NCBI GenBank assembly: GCA_046350595.1
Contig: JAXMAC010000003.1
Location: forward strand, 36,724-100,723
Direction: 5' to 3'
Source of the DNA: JAHFOW01 sp046350595
GTDB lineage: Bacteria; Planctomycetota; Brocadiia; Brocadiales; Brocadiaceae
Length of the DNA stretch: 64,000 bases
The notes below the pieces were generated by a model. The model was given only the letters and a program-made list of their open reading frames with translations, ran no database searches and was not told where the DNA came from. A program made the position numbers and the translations under genes. Shown one piece after another: positions 54,360-63,947 of the stretch (positions are counted from its first letter, which is position 1; each line of letters starts with the position of its first letter).

Positions 54360-56396
54360 TCAAGCCATCTCCGGAAGTATTTCGTTAACAAGGTTCTTAA
54401 GGTAGTTGACCGTTTTTTCCGGATCGTCAAAATTGGAAACCGTTTCTGCCACTTCCTTTGCTTTTTCAAAAGTAACGGACCGGACAATCTTTTTAATTTC
54501 AGGTATAATGGTTGCGGGCGCTACACTGAATTGTGTAATTCCTAAACCGATAAGGGGTATTGTATACTCAATCTCACTCCCCATTTCTCCACAAATCCCA
54601 ATGGGAATATTGTTCTCAGTCGCCGCCTTTATCGCAATCTTTAAAAGCCTCAAGATTGCCGGATGTACAGGACAATACAAATGCGCAACCCGTTCGTTAT
54701 TGCGATCAACTGCAAGTGAATACTGAATGAGGTCATTCGTGCCAACACTGAAGAAATCACATTCTTTTGCCAGCATATCCGCTATCATGACAGAAGACGG
54801 CACTTCGATCATAACTCCCATGCCAATATTTTTATCGAAAGGAATGTTTTCCTTTTCTAGTTCTTCCATTGTTTCCCATACCATTTGCTTTGCGCGGCGT
54901 AACTCCTGAAGCGATGAAATGAGAGGAAACAGAATTTTCACATTTCCCAGCGCTGAAGCCCTGAGAAGTGCCCTGAGTTGTGTTTTAAATAACTGGGGAT
55001 TTTCAAAGCAATAGCGAATAGAACGGCATCCTAAAAAAGGGTTTCCTTCCTTTCGTTCATCCAAATAGGTAAATTTGTCAGCGCCGAGATCGAGCGTTCT
55101 AATAATAATGGGCTTATCTTTTAATTCCCGTACTACCGTGGAATATGCCTCAAAATGTTCCTCTTCCGTCGGAGGTTTCGGCGAACCTAGATAAAGGAAT
55201 TCAGTTCTGTAAAGACCGATTCCTTCCGCATCATATCTTATGTTGATATTAATTTCTTTGGGAAATTCAATATTCCCATATAGGGTAACATGTTTACCAT
55301 CACGTGTGGTCGATGGTTGGTCTTTGAGTTCAGTAGCTAATTTTTCTTCAAAGACATGAATACTTTTGACCTTGTTCTGATAATTTGCCAGTGTCTCATC
55401 ATCGGGACGGACAATAACAATCCCCCTGTTTCCATCAACAATGACGGTGTCACCGCCAAAAACATCGGTGGTAATGGTACCGAGGCCTACCACCGCCGGT
55501 ATGCCCAGTGCACGGGCAACTATGGCTGTATGAGATGTCCTTCCGCCAACATCGGTAGCGAAACCCTTGACTTTTTCCGTATCGAGTGAGGCCGTTTGCG
55601 ATGGGGTTATGTCATGCGCAATTAACACAACTTCCTGGGCAAGATTTTTCAACTCCTCTCTTTTTTCCCCAAGGAGATTTCTTAAAAGTCTCCGTTCAAT
55701 ATCAAAGATGTCACTTACCCTTTCAGCAAGATATGAGTCCTTTACATCCTGGAATTTTCTGATATAGACACGCAAGGCCAGAGATACCGCAAATTCTGAC
55801 GTAAAATTAGTTTTCTGTATCCTCTCTATGATTTCATTTTTTAATCGTTTATCTTGTAAGACCATCCGGTGGGTGCCGAAGATGGATCCTATTTCGGAAC
55901 CCAAATTTTCAGAAACCTTTTGTTCAAGTTCGTGGACTTCCTTTTTTGCATCTTCGATAGCTTTTTCAAGCCGTTGAATTTCAGCCTCTACCTCTTCCTT
56001 TTTGATTATATGGCGCGGAATGCGGTATCCCTCGCTTTCAAACATAAATGCCTCATGGATAACCACTCCTGGGGATACAGCAATTCCCTTCCTGATTTCC
56101 ATAAATTCTTCTTCGAACTTACTTTTTACCAGACCTTCCAGGGCGTCCAGCGCCTCGGCTGCGTCGGTTCCCTTTGCGCTGATGATAATTTCGGTGCCAT
56201 TTTCGGCTCCGAGCGTTAACAATTCAATAACGCTCTTGCCATCAACATCTTTATTCTTTGTTTTTATATGAATCTCAGAATTATATTTATTGGCAATCTC
56301 TGCAAACTTGGTTGCAGGCCGTGCGTGCATACCATTTGAATTAGAGATTTTTACCTTTCGTTCCACTGATTTGGAATTTAGTATATGAATATCCAT
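54360..56396 (-). CDS. ptsI: HPr-Enzyme I fusion of the phosphotransferase system
   Basis: 678 residues. Residues 1-88 are an HPr domain with phosphorylatable His24 in SNGMHARPATKFAEIA and the Ser site GKSVIELLTL. From about 98 onward is Enzyme I: an N-terminal HPr-binding part, active-site His near 289 in GGRTSHTAIVARALGIPAVVG, and the PEP-binding barrel (LYRTEFLYLG, IMIEVPSSVMIADMLA, FFSVGTNDLIQYSLAVDRNN). It would pass phosphate from PEP to itself and on to PtsN, which is just upstream. No sugar-specific EII is in the window, so a regulatory PTS is likely. Confidence 0.93.
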   Translation of the reverse strand: MDIHILNSKSVERKVKISNSNGMHARPATKFAEIANKYNSEIHIKTKNKDVDGKSVIELLTLGAENGTEIIISAKGTDAAEALDALEGLVKSKFEEEFMEIRKGIAVSPGVVIHEAFMFESEGYRIPRHIIKKEEVEAEIQRLEKAIEDAKKEVHELEQKVSENLGSEIGSIFGTHRMVLQDKRLKNEIIERIQKTNFTSEFAVSLALRVYIRKFQDVKDSYLAERVSDIFDIERRLLRNLLGEKREELKNLAQEVVLIAHDITPSQTASLDTEKVKGFATDVGGRTSHTAIVARALGIPAVVGLGTITTDVFGGDTVIVDGNRGIVIVRPDDETLANYQNKVKSIHVFEEKLATELKDQPSTTRDGKHVTLYGNIEFPKEININIRYDAEGIGLYRTEFLYLGSPKPPTEEEHFEAYSTVVRELKDKPIIIRTLDLGADKFTYLDERKEGNPFLGCRSIRYCFENPQLFKTQLRALLRASALGNVKILFPLISSLQELRRAKQMVWETMEELEKENIPFDKNIGMGVMIEVPSSVMIADMLAKECDFFSVGTNDLIQYSLAVDRNNERVAHLYCPVHPAILRLLKIAIKAATENNIPIGICGEMGSEIEYTIPLIGLGITQFSVAPATIIPEIKKIVRSVTFEKAKEVAETVSNFDDPEKTVNYLKNLVNEILPEMA

Positions 56397-56440
56397 GAAT
56401 TAAAATTTCTGATTTTAAAAATCTTTATTAAAATTGTTTT

Positions 56441-56579
56441 TTTGCTTTTATAATGATTTCCGATTTATATTTATTGGCAATTTCAGCAAATTTAGCACAG
56501 GACGCACCTGCATACCTTAGTGAATTCGCGATTTTACCTTTTTGTTCTCATAAGTTTGAGTTTAATCTATGGATATCTA
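56441..56579 (-). pseudogene. Decayed duplicate of the HPr N-terminus
   Basis: On the minus strand it reads IDIHRLNSNL, stop, EQKGKIANSL ... KFAEIANKYKSEIIIKAKK. This aligns without gaps to residues 1-48 of the HPr-EI fusion next to it (MDIHILNSKS ... KFAEIANKYNSEIHIK). The start codon is ATA, there is an in-frame TGA, and the active-site His is Ala. It is a dead tandem copy of the ptsI 5' end. Confidence 0.85.
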
Positions 56580-56589
56580 TACAAAAAGA

Positions 56590-57060
56590 TTATACCTGAA
56601 TACCGTCGACCTCTTTTAAAATATCTATCATACCGTCTTTTCCATGCGCTTCTCGCATAAAACGACGAAAATCATTATCCCGAATAACCGTTGATATTCT
56701 TTCGAGTGCGGCAAGATGTGAACCTGCAGAATCATTGGGGGAAAGTAAAAGAAAGAAGAGATGGACGGGTTCTCCGTCAAGGGCATTAAAGTCTATACCC
56801 TGGGTTGACCGCGCAACAGTTCCAATAATTTTTTTTGTGCAATCATGTTTCGTATGGGGAACGGCAACACCTTTACCTATTCCGGTACTACCCAGTTCTT
56901 CTCTCTTTAAAAGGGATTTTATGACATTTTCTACATCTTTACCCTGGATTTTTTGTGCATCCTTTAGTGAACACACCATCTCCCGAATGACAGATTCTTT
57001 ATTATTAGCTTTCAGTTCCGTGATTATAGCTTCCTCCACAACAAAATCAGTTAATTTCAT
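56590..57060 (-). CDS. ptsN: PTS IIA-type protein (PtsN-like)
   Basis: 156 residues. EIIA fold of the fructose/nitrogen type with active-site His in GVAVPHTKHDC and the supporting GIDFNALDGEPVHLFFLLLSP. Phospho-acceptor from HPr. It lies between hpf and the HPr-EI gene, the arrangement of the PTS-Ntr system (hpf-ptsN-ptsHI), although rpoN is not present here. Confidence 0.93.
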   Translation of the reverse strand: MKLTDFVVEEAIITELKANNKESVIREMVCSLKDAQKIQGKDVENVIKSLLKREELGSTGIGKGVAVPHTKHDCTKKIIGTVARSTQGIDFNALDGEPVHLFFLLLSPNDSAGSHLAALERISTVIRDNDFRRFMREAHGKDGMIDILKEVDGIQV

Positions 57061-57093
57061 ACGATAACCTTCCTCCCATAGAATTGTTTTCCG

Positions 57094-57453
57094 TTAAGCT
57101 TCTGGTATATCCTGAAAGTCTTCCATTCCTATTGTTGTCGGCCTTTTCCTCCGAACAATCCTTGATTGGATTTTGCCTTTGTGCTTTTTTAATTGGGATT
57201 CAACCTTATCCACCACAAGGTCAATCGCCCGGTACATATCTGAATCCGACGCCTTTGCAACCAGGGGGGCGCCTCTCGAAATGGAAACGATCATCTCAAC
57301 AAGGTGGCTATTGTCACCCCCGATATCTAAAGTAATTTGTATATGCAATATCCATTCAAAAATTTTTTTTATTTTTCCGGCCTTTTGCAAGGCATATTGT
57401 TGAATTGCCTCCGTGATATTTAAATGCCTTGCGACAATAGTGATATCTTCCAA
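57094..57453 (-). CDS. hpf: Ribosome hibernation promoting factor, short form
   Basis: 119 residues. TTG start at 57453 after GAAAGGA. RaiA/HPF fold (ITIVARHLNITEAIQQYALQKAGKIKKIF; VEMIVSISRGAPLVAKASDSDMYRAIDLVVDKVESQLKKHK). No C-terminal dimerisation domain of long HPF. It silences ribosomes in slow growth. First gene of the hpf-ptsN-ptsI unit. Confidence 0.92.
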   Translation of the reverse strand: MEDITIVARHLNITEAIQQYALQKAGKIKKIFEWILHIQITLDIGGDNSHLVEMIVSISRGAPLVAKASDSDMYRAIDLVVDKVESQLKKHKGKIQSRIVRRKRPTTIGMEDFQDIPEA

Positions 57454-57558
57454 AGGTAAAAATCCTTTCTTCTTTAAGAAGTATTCAAAATATTCAAAAC
57501 ACTTATTTTACATTAATATAAATTTAACAGTCAAGAAAATTAAAAGCACCTACACATT

Positions 57559-58296
57559 TCAAGTATTGTATTCGGCCTTTGCAAGCACAAATACATGGAC
57601 AGATAGTGCGCCGGATTCTTTCAGTTTTTTGGCGCATTCAGAAGCCGTTACTCCGGTTGTTAGCACATCATCGACGAGTAAAATCTTTTTGTCTTTGAAT
57701 AGCGAGGGATTTTTCACAAAAAACGCATTGCGAACATTTGTCTGCCGCTGTGACCTCGACAGTTGAGTTTGCGAAACCGTATTTTTAACACGGCAGAGAT
57801 TATTCCTTGATATGGGTTTTGAAAGATGTCTTTGGATACCCAGGGATAAAAGCTCAGATTGATTGAAACCCCGATGGAGTTTTTTCAGCCAGAAAAGAGG
57901 CACCGGCACGATAATATCGACGCCGGAAAGAGTTTCTTCGAACCGCGCGTGCATTGTTACAATATTGTTGAGTACGCTTGCGACAAACTTTTGTTTGGCA
58001 TATTTGAACTTATGGATTAACGTCTTTGTAACTCCATCATAACGAGTTATGGAGGTGACGGTATCAAAGTAGAAATGTTTGCCTTTACAAGCGGTGCATC
58101 CTTCCTGTATTGTTGAGGTCGTATGCGGGCCCAGTGCCGTCCCGCATCGAATGCAATGGTCATTCCGAATAAAAGAAATCGCTTTTTTACAATAAGGACA
58201 AAGATAAATTTCCCGTGAATCGTTCAAATGTGCATTGCAATGGAGACAGTATCGGGGATAAAAGAGGTCTAATAAGGCATGGATGTAATCACGCAA
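57559..58296 (-). CDS. comF: ComF family phosphoribosyltransferase-like protein
   Basis: 245 residues. N-terminal zinc fingers (YCLHCNAHL, CPYCKKAI, HCIRCG, CTACKG), then a phosphoribosyltransferase fold with the PRPP motif ILLVDDVLTTGVTASECAK. Associated with DNA uptake and recombination repair. The start is a TTG at 58296, 7 bp after the lptF/G stop, without a clear ribosome site, so it is probably translated by coupling. Confidence 0.9.
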   Translation of the reverse strand: MRDYIHALLDLFYPRYCLHCNAHLNDSREIYLCPYCKKAISFIRNDHCIRCGTALGPHTTSTIQEGCTACKGKHFYFDTVTSITRYDGVTKTLIHKFKYAKQKFVASVLNNIVTMHARFEETLSGVDIIVPVPLFWLKKLHRGFNQSELLSLGIQRHLSKPISRNNLCRVKNTVSQTQLSRSQRQTNVRNAFFVKNPSLFKDKKILLVDDVLTTGVTASECAKKLKESGALSVHVFVLAKAEYNT

Positions 58297-58303
58297 GGCA
58301 ATA

Positions 58304-59377
58304 TCACATTTTCATCATATCAAAAAACAGGAGACCTAGAGACCCAAAAATAATGACAGGTAACCACGCCGCCAATAAGGGATGTATCATTCCTGTATTA
58401 CCCAGGTTGGAACATACAAAGGTTAATGCATAAAAAATACCACAGACAAGGACACACAAACCTACCCGTAAAAACAAATTCCTGCTCAATCTTTCAAACC
58501 CAACAACGAGAGGAATACCGAGCAACAGAAGCACAAAGTGGGTAATGGTGTATGCAATTCTGCCGTGAAACAACACACTATTTCTTGGATTATCAGGTTC
58601 ATTGCGGCAGAGTTCCCTTAGTTTTTCAAAATTCAGGAGGCTTGGATCCATTCTGATTTCTCCAAGTTCCCTGGGAGTTATTGTTGTTTCAAATTCCAGA
58701 CTGTCTGATTGCTCAACGGGGGCAACCCATTTTCCCTGTTCGTTATAATTTTGCTTTACTGCTCTGGAAAGTAACCATTTGTTATTGCCAATCCATTTTC
58801 CTTCTTTGGCGGTAATGGTAAACTTCTTTTTTCTATTCTCGTATCGTGCAAGGATAAATACTGAGTCCATGTGCTGCGTTATTGTTTTATATTTCCAGAT
58901 ACGCATAATGGTGTTGTTTTCCTTATCCTCGAAAAGAATATTTTTTTGATTCGTATCACCAAACGAGGCTCGCCTTAAAATTTCTAGTTTTTCCGCAAGC
59001 CTTGGTATAATCCACTCCTGATCTCCAAACGAGGCGAACGACATAAATACCGTGGTAATAAAAATAGGGAGCAAAATTCTGTAAAGTGAAATACCGGCAA
59101 CCTGCATTGCCAGTATCTCCCGGTTTTTCACCATTCTTACCAGGACAATACTTACGGCTATAAGGGTAATAGCAGGAAAAAATTGAAAAATAATCACCGG
59201 AAAAAGATATGCATAATAGCGCAATCCGGTACCCAGTGCATCCCCTCCCATTTCCACAAACTCTCCCAATTTCTGAAGGAGGTCAACAATAATGTATATA
59301 CCCGAAATAATAAGTAAGCACAGGAAAAATGTTGGCACAAACGCCCTGAGTATATACCTATCCAGCCTGGAAAACAT
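58304..59377 (-). CDS. LPS export permease of the LptF/LptG family
   Basis: 357 residues. Six membrane helices in the YjgP/YjgQ pattern: an N-terminal pair (LDRYILRAFVPTFFLCLLIISGIYIIVDLL), then IIFQFFPAITLIAVSIVLVRM, a periplasmic domain, and a C-terminal bundle. It extracts LPS in complex with LptB. The second permease gene is not adjacent. LptF and LptG cannot be told apart with confidence here. Confidence 0.87.
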   Translation of the reverse strand: MFSRLDRYILRAFVPTFFLCLLIISGIYIIVDLLQKLGEFVEMGGDALGTGLRYYAYLFPVIIFQFFPAITLIAVSIVLVRMVKNREILAMQVAGISLYRILLPIFITTVFMSFASFGDQEWIIPRLAEKLEILRRASFGDTNQKNILFEDKENNTIMRIWKYKTITQHMDSVFILARYENRKKKFTITAKEGKWIGNNKWLLSRAVKQNYNEQGKWVAPVEQSDSLEFETTITPRELGEIRMDPSLLNFEKLRELCRNEPDNPRNSVLFHGRIAYTITHFVLLLLGIPLVVGFERLSRNLFLRVGLCVLVCGIFYALTFVCSNLGNTGMIHPLLAAWLPVIIFGSLGLLFFDMMKM

Positions 59378-59674
59378 GTATTTTTATATTTCGAATAAGA
59401 GTGAAGGTTAATCCAACGTATATGCAAAATAACATTATCTAACAAATTCCCCCAGATTTCAATTGCATAAGCAATATTATTGTAGCTTTTGGGTATCTAT
59501 GATTTTATTAGTTCCGTACCTGTTAAAAAAATGCAAGCGTGCCACGAGTCTGATTCGTCTCCAAGCTCGGTACAGCGTCTTTTTGAAAGGAGCAAATAAG
59601 ACATTCGGCATTTTGGTAGAGTAAAAACAGAGTAGAGACGCAAGATTTTGCGTCTCTACGCGATGTGCAGATTA
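59378..59674. other. Intergenic region with a REP palindrome
   Basis: 297 bp without a gene. Contains the GTAG palindrome at 59632-59659 near the end of the RhlE gene. Nothing else was seen. Confidence 0.5.
59632..59659. repeat. GTAG-headed palindrome (REP-like)
   Basis: Near copy of 2092-2119: half-site GTAGAGACGCAAGA with one central difference. It lies 15 bp after the helicase stop and may serve as a terminator. Confidence 0.75.
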
Positions 59675-60997
59675 TCAATGAGAGCAGCGAGTCCTGCGTG
59701 TCGGCTTAGTTGAGTGCGAGGCATGCGGGGAACGTTGCTTTGCAGCCCCTGAAATTGTCGCCTTTTGAGTATTGTGTCTTGAAATTGCGGATCGTTGCGT
59801 TTTAACCTTCTTCACATTCGTTTGCTTGCGGTGGCGTTGCGGTTGACGGTGTGTATGTTCTGAGGTGGCACGCGGTTGGGCATAATCAAAGCCTTGCAGG
59901 GTGCGCCGTTCCAGCTTCATACCGGTTACGCTCTCGATAGCGCGCACCATAGCTGCATCATCGCGGGTAAAGAGGGTATAGGCATCGCCTGTTTTAGCGG
60001 CACGACCTGTGCGTCCGATACGGTGCGTGTAGGCATCGGCGGTATCGGGCATGTCATAGTTAATGACATGTGAAATACAGGATACATCGATGCCGCGGGC
60101 AGCGATGTCGGTCGCTACCAGAATCTTGAACGAGCCGTTACGAAACCCATCAAGTGCTGCCTGCCTCTGACCCTGAGATAGGTTGCCTTGCAGCGACGTC
60201 GAACGGTAGCCCGCATTTCCCAACTGCTGAGCAACTCGCTTGGCGCGTATCTTTGTACGGGTAAAAACCAGCACAGACTCCGTGTCGGTTTGATCCAAAA
60301 GCGCCATGAGCAGGGCAGTTTTAAGATGTTGATCAACTGGATACAATGCGTGTGAAACGGTGGTCACCGGCATGGAATGGTTTATTTGCACTGTTGCAGG
60401 GTCGCGCAGGATGTCGTGCGCCAAACGCCGGATATCATCGGGCATTGTAGCCGAGAAAAACAACGTTTGCCGTTGCGCCGGCAAGCGCTTCAAAATCTTA
60501 CGGATATCAGGCAAAAAACCCATATCAAACATCCGGTCTGCTTCATCCAGCACGAGCACTTCCAGATGCGACAAATCAATGGTGCCCTGGCGGATATGAT
60601 CGAGCAGGCGACCGGGACAAGCTACAGCAATTTCAGCCCCGTCTCGTAGTTTTCTAACTTGCGGATTTATGTTCACGCCACCATAAATAGTTACGCTGCG
60701 TAACCTTGTTTGTTTGCCCAGCCCACCGATGGCTTCATGTATTTGCTCAGCCAATTCACGCGTGGGGGCAATTATCAGGGCACGGACACGACCGCGAGGT
60801 CCTTGCATCAGTCGTTGCAAAATCGGCAACACAAAAGCGGCAGTTTTGCCGGTTCCGGTCTGAGCCAAAGCCAGAATGTCCTGACCTTGAAGAATGAAAG
60901 GTATTGCTTGAAGTTGGACAGGCGTGGGTGCAATGTAACCCAGCGCCTTCACGCCAGCCGCGATATGCGGATGGAAATTAAATGATTCAAAATTCAC
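59675..60997 (-). CDS. rhlE: DEAD-box RNA helicase, RhlE type
   Basis: 440 residues from the GTG at 60997, 5 nt after AGAAGGAG; the ATG at 61027 lies upstream of that site. Helicase motifs in order: Q motif (YIAPTPVQLQAIP), Walker A AQTGTGKTAAF, DEAD box VLDEADRMFDMG, SAT in LFFSATMP, and motif VI HRIGRTGRA. A basic Arg/His/Lys tail of about 80 residues follows. G+C looks clearly above the neighbours (many CGT, GCG and GGC codons) and the sequence resembles proteobacterial RhlE, suggesting transfer. Confidence 0.93.
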   Translation of the reverse strand: MNFESFNFHPHIAAGVKALGYIAPTPVQLQAIPFILQGQDILALAQTGTGKTAAFVLPILQRLMQGPRGRVRALIIAPTRELAEQIHEAIGGLGKQTRLRSVTIYGGVNINPQVRKLRDGAEIAVACPGRLLDHIRQGTIDLSHLEVLVLDEADRMFDMGFLPDIRKILKRLPAQRQTLFFSATMPDDIRRLAHDILRDPATVQINHSMPVTTVSHALYPVDQHLKTALLMALLDQTDTESVLVFTRTKIRAKRVAQQLGNAGYRSTSLQGNLSQGQRQAALDGFRNGSFKILVATDIAARGIDVSCISHVINYDMPDTADAYTHRIGRTGRAAKTGDAYTLFTRDDAAMVRAIESVTGMKLERRTLQGFDYAQPRATSEHTHRQPQRHRKQTNVKKVKTQRSAISRHNTQKATISGAAKQRSPHASHSTKPTRRTRCSH

Positions 60998-61027
60998 AGA
61001 GTCTCCTTCTGTTAAAACATGAGCCAT

Positions 61028-61434
61028 GTCTTATATTCGTAAATGGCTCCCGAATAAAAATATCACAATTAAAAAGTACAAAATTTTCATTTTAAGCGGG
61101 TTTCCAAAATATGCACAGATGTAAACTAATCCTTTAAGTTTGAGTCTGCACAGGGGGTATCAGAACTAAAGCCTTGAGTTACCTTAGGGAAACGCTTGAA
61201 CACTGCTCATCGCATGAATGCTGCCTAACCGGATTATTGGAAATGTAGGTTGGAAACAATTGGAATTGGATTCTGACTATTCAGTATGGGTCAGTCCAAC
61301 ATGGTTAACTTTTGCAGGTAATTACTTGTTTGTGACCTGTGTTACACGCAGTGCCGCTTATACACTTTTCATAATTATACAGGAATGATTCTGCAATTAA
61401 TACAAAATACTAAAATAATTTTAAGGTCTGATTT
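61028..61434. other. Intergenic region without features
   Basis: About 400 bp between the helicase and the next gene. No ORF, tRNA or repeat could be supported. Confidence 0.5.
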
Positions 61435-63036
61435 TTAATTCGTTACAGAAACAACCTTATTGTTCTGAGACGATAACTCATAATCCGTCAACAGGTCATA
61501 AAATATGGCCGGGTTTTTCTCCTTTAACTCAATCACATAATCCATAAATTTTATTATCCCGTCACCTAATATTTTTTTCACCTTCACCATTAATGAACGT
61601 TGCCTCTGCGCCTCACAAATAAACAACTTGTCCGGATTTGTTTGTTTAAACAACTTAACATCTTCAATAAAGTGCAAAATAAAAATCATATTCTCAAAAC
61701 TCGAATCAACGTCATCGATAATTTCCCGTTCCATGAATCCATAAAATACCTGATATGCTGCAACATACTCCATAATGACAGCCTCCATTGCCTCTAATGA
61801 TACATATTCAATGTGGTTGGCGTCGTTGCGCATCTGCCTTAATTCCTCCATCGTGGCATTCTTGATTTTCGATATCGTTATTGCCGGAAATTTGAGCGCA
61901 TTCAAATTTGCAAGAAAGAGATTCCGCATCTTTGAGCGAAACAGATAACTCTTTACGTACTGTAGTTTCCTCAATTTTTCTGCCTTTTGCTTTTTCTCCA
62001 CAATCTTTTCAATTAAGAGAGCGCCAAGCAGGATTTCAAGCGGTATGGCTGCAAGATGTAAGGCAAACTCAAAATGTGTCTGATAATTAATAAACAAGAA
62101 AACCGCAGAACCGGCAAATAAAGATACATAGAGCCATACCTTTTTCGTAAAATTCCCTAAAAACCGCGCAAAACTCCATGAAATACCTTCCAGACGTCTC
62201 GATTGTTCAATGGCGGTTTGTTTGTACATCTCCAGGATATTTGTTTGTGTCGCTATCATAGATCTCAGTCGCTCCGCCTCGGTAATCTCGTTTTTATCAA
62301 TGACAAAAATTTTTTCTGATACAAAGGGCAACACTGCCATTCGTATGTTCAACGCTATATTTTTAAACATATCAGCCGTATGACGGGGTATCCTCGTTTT
62401 GGAAAATATAAGCATCGCAAATAAATTTCCCGTAGGCAACATACCGCCAAAGCCCAGGACAGACTTAATTCCGAAAGGAACAACAAATTCATTCTGCGAC
62501 GGAACATAGGGACTGTTAAGGGCGTCCGGCACGTGATATACATTAAAAATCCTGCCTTCCAGTTCAGACGCAAGTTTTTGATCGGGATTCAGCACACTGG
62601 AAATATCCAACCCTAACTGATAAATAAATTGGTAAATCATAAGATTCTTTTTCAGCATATCTTCACTCAGGAGGGGCAGAACCCGGTGTCCTTTTGAAAG
62701 CTTTGTTGAGTTCCACTCCGGTTGCATTCCCGCAGTCGCCAAGAGAACCAAACATTTCATTTCCTGCGGCGCCGGTTGACTGTTTAAGATGGTATCGGCC
62801 AGTTGGCGTAATTCGCCGTCAATGCTTGTATATGGATAGGTCATGAAAAATCGGACAAGGGCGCTGGATTTTTCTCCTGTTTGCTTATCAATAAGATGAT
62901 CGTACAAATAACGAACCATCAGAGTGGCCAGTTCTTCCACGTTTTTTGCCTTTGATTCAAACAGTTGCAAGGCGTCACCACAATCGGTCATATCTTTTAG
63001 GGTAAATTTTGTTAAATCATACATAGCTTTATTCAC
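61435..63036 (-). CDS. Membrane protein with GAF-like N-terminal domain, unknown function
   Basis: 533 residues. Its GTG start overlaps the stop of the upstream DUF3047 gene; an ATG 12 nt later is an alternative. N-terminal helical part, then a GAF-like segment near 210-240 (GMLPTGNLFAMLIFSKTRI with PRHTADMFKNIALNIRMAVLPF). A coiled coil follows (EAERLRSMIATQTNILEMYK), then two membrane helices (WLYVSLFAGSAVFLFINY and LHLAAIPLEILLGALLIEK), and a helical C-terminus. No kinase or GGDEF domain is attached. A membrane sensor or scaffold is possible. Confidence 0.7.
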   Translation of the reverse strand: MNKAMYDLTKFTLKDMTDCGDALQLFESKAKNVEELATLMVRYLYDHLIDKQTGEKSSALVRFFMTYPYTSIDGELRQLADTILNSQPAPQEMKCLVLLATAGMQPEWNSTKLSKGHRVLPLLSEDMLKKNLMIYQFIYQLGLDISSVLNPDQKLASELEGRIFNVYHVPDALNSPYVPSQNEFVVPFGIKSVLGFGGMLPTGNLFAMLIFSKTRIPRHTADMFKNIALNIRMAVLPFVSEKIFVIDKNEITEAERLRSMIATQTNILEMYKQTAIEQSRRLEGISWSFARFLGNFTKKVWLYVSLFAGSAVFLFINYQTHFEFALHLAAIPLEILLGALLIEKIVEKKQKAEKLRKLQYVKSYLFRSKMRNLFLANLNALKFPAITISKIKNATMEELRQMRNDANHIEYVSLEAMEAVIMEYVAAYQVFYGFMEREIIDDVDSSFENMIFILHFIEDVKLFKQTNPDKLFICEAQRQRSLMVKVKKILGDGIIKFMDYVIELKEKNPAIFYDLLTDYELSSQNNKVVSVTN

Positions 63037-63812
63037 TTGAGAAATTCGATGCGCTTAATAAATGCCTCTGCTTTTCCGCCATCTCCGGAAGAAGATGTGT
63101 CAACCGCAAGGCTTATGCCGGACACTATCGGAACTGCTTTATTGAAATATGTCTGAAAGACCTTAATTAAGTCGAATTCGGAAATTACGGTTTCGTGAGG
63201 TTCCGGATTGCCTAAACAAACAAAACGCCCCCCTTTGCGATAATATTTCCCATAATAAGGAACATTGATTTTGTCATTCTCGCTTAAGAAAAGACTTATA
63301 AAATAAGGGCTTCTTGGAAGCACAAAAAGTCCGCTGGACAGTCTCTCATTACCAAAAAATATATAAAGGCTCAAGGCTTCATTGTTATTTTTTCTCTCAT
63401 ATGAGGCGTCTTTTGGATATTTGATAATTCCCCACTCAACCCTTACTTTTGAAAATTCCCTGAGATTAACAGACTCATTGGTAATAAAACCTCTGACATG
63501 TTTATGCGCTTTAATAATCAACGAATCTTTTTCAAAAGAAAATCCAATTAACTTACGGTTTTTAGCTCCTTTATCAAATCGAAATCCCTTCGATTTCAAC
63601 CATTCATCAAGAGAACCGCCCGCATAATCGGAAAAATTGATTGATAAAGTTACCGCCTGAACTCCGTCGTTGGCCTCTTTTTCCTGAATGGCATCCTTAT
63701 CATCCCCGGATGTTTCTCTGATTTCGCTTAGTTGATTTTCTTTAGAAAGAACATGGCCATTGAAAACAAAGGTTACAACACAACCTATGGCAATTATAAT
63801 AAAACTTTTCAT
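63033..63812 (-). CDS. Secreted DUF3047-like protein
   Basis: 259 residues. Signal peptide MKSFIIIAIGCVVTFVFNG. A low-complexity acidic linker is followed by a beta-rich domain resembling DUF3047: LIIKAHKHVRGFITNESVNLREFSKVRVEW and ALSLYIFFGNERLSSG, with the C-terminal AEAFIKRIEFLK. Its function is not known. Translationally coupled to the membrane protein after it. Confidence 0.75.
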   Translation of the reverse strand: MKSFIIIAIGCVVTFVFNGHVLSKENQLSEIRETSGDDKDAIQEKEANDGVQAVTLSINFSDYAGGSLDEWLKSKGFRFDKGAKNRKLIGFSFEKDSLIIKAHKHVRGFITNESVNLREFSKVRVEWGIIKYPKDASYERKNNNEALSLYIFFGNERLSSGLFVLPRSPYFISLFLSENDKINVPYYGKYYRKGGRFVCLGNPEPHETVISEFDLIKVFQTYFNKAVPIVSGISLAVDTSSSGDGGKAEAFIKRIEFLK

Positions 63813-63947
63813 TACTTTTCCCTGAATCCTCCCTGATTTATATTTGACTACGTGCCCTTAAAGAAATGATATCGTTATTGAACATCCTTTTAAGAAATAT
63901 CTCCCATAACCGGGAAACGACCCGTACCGTTTCTTAAAAACATGGTT

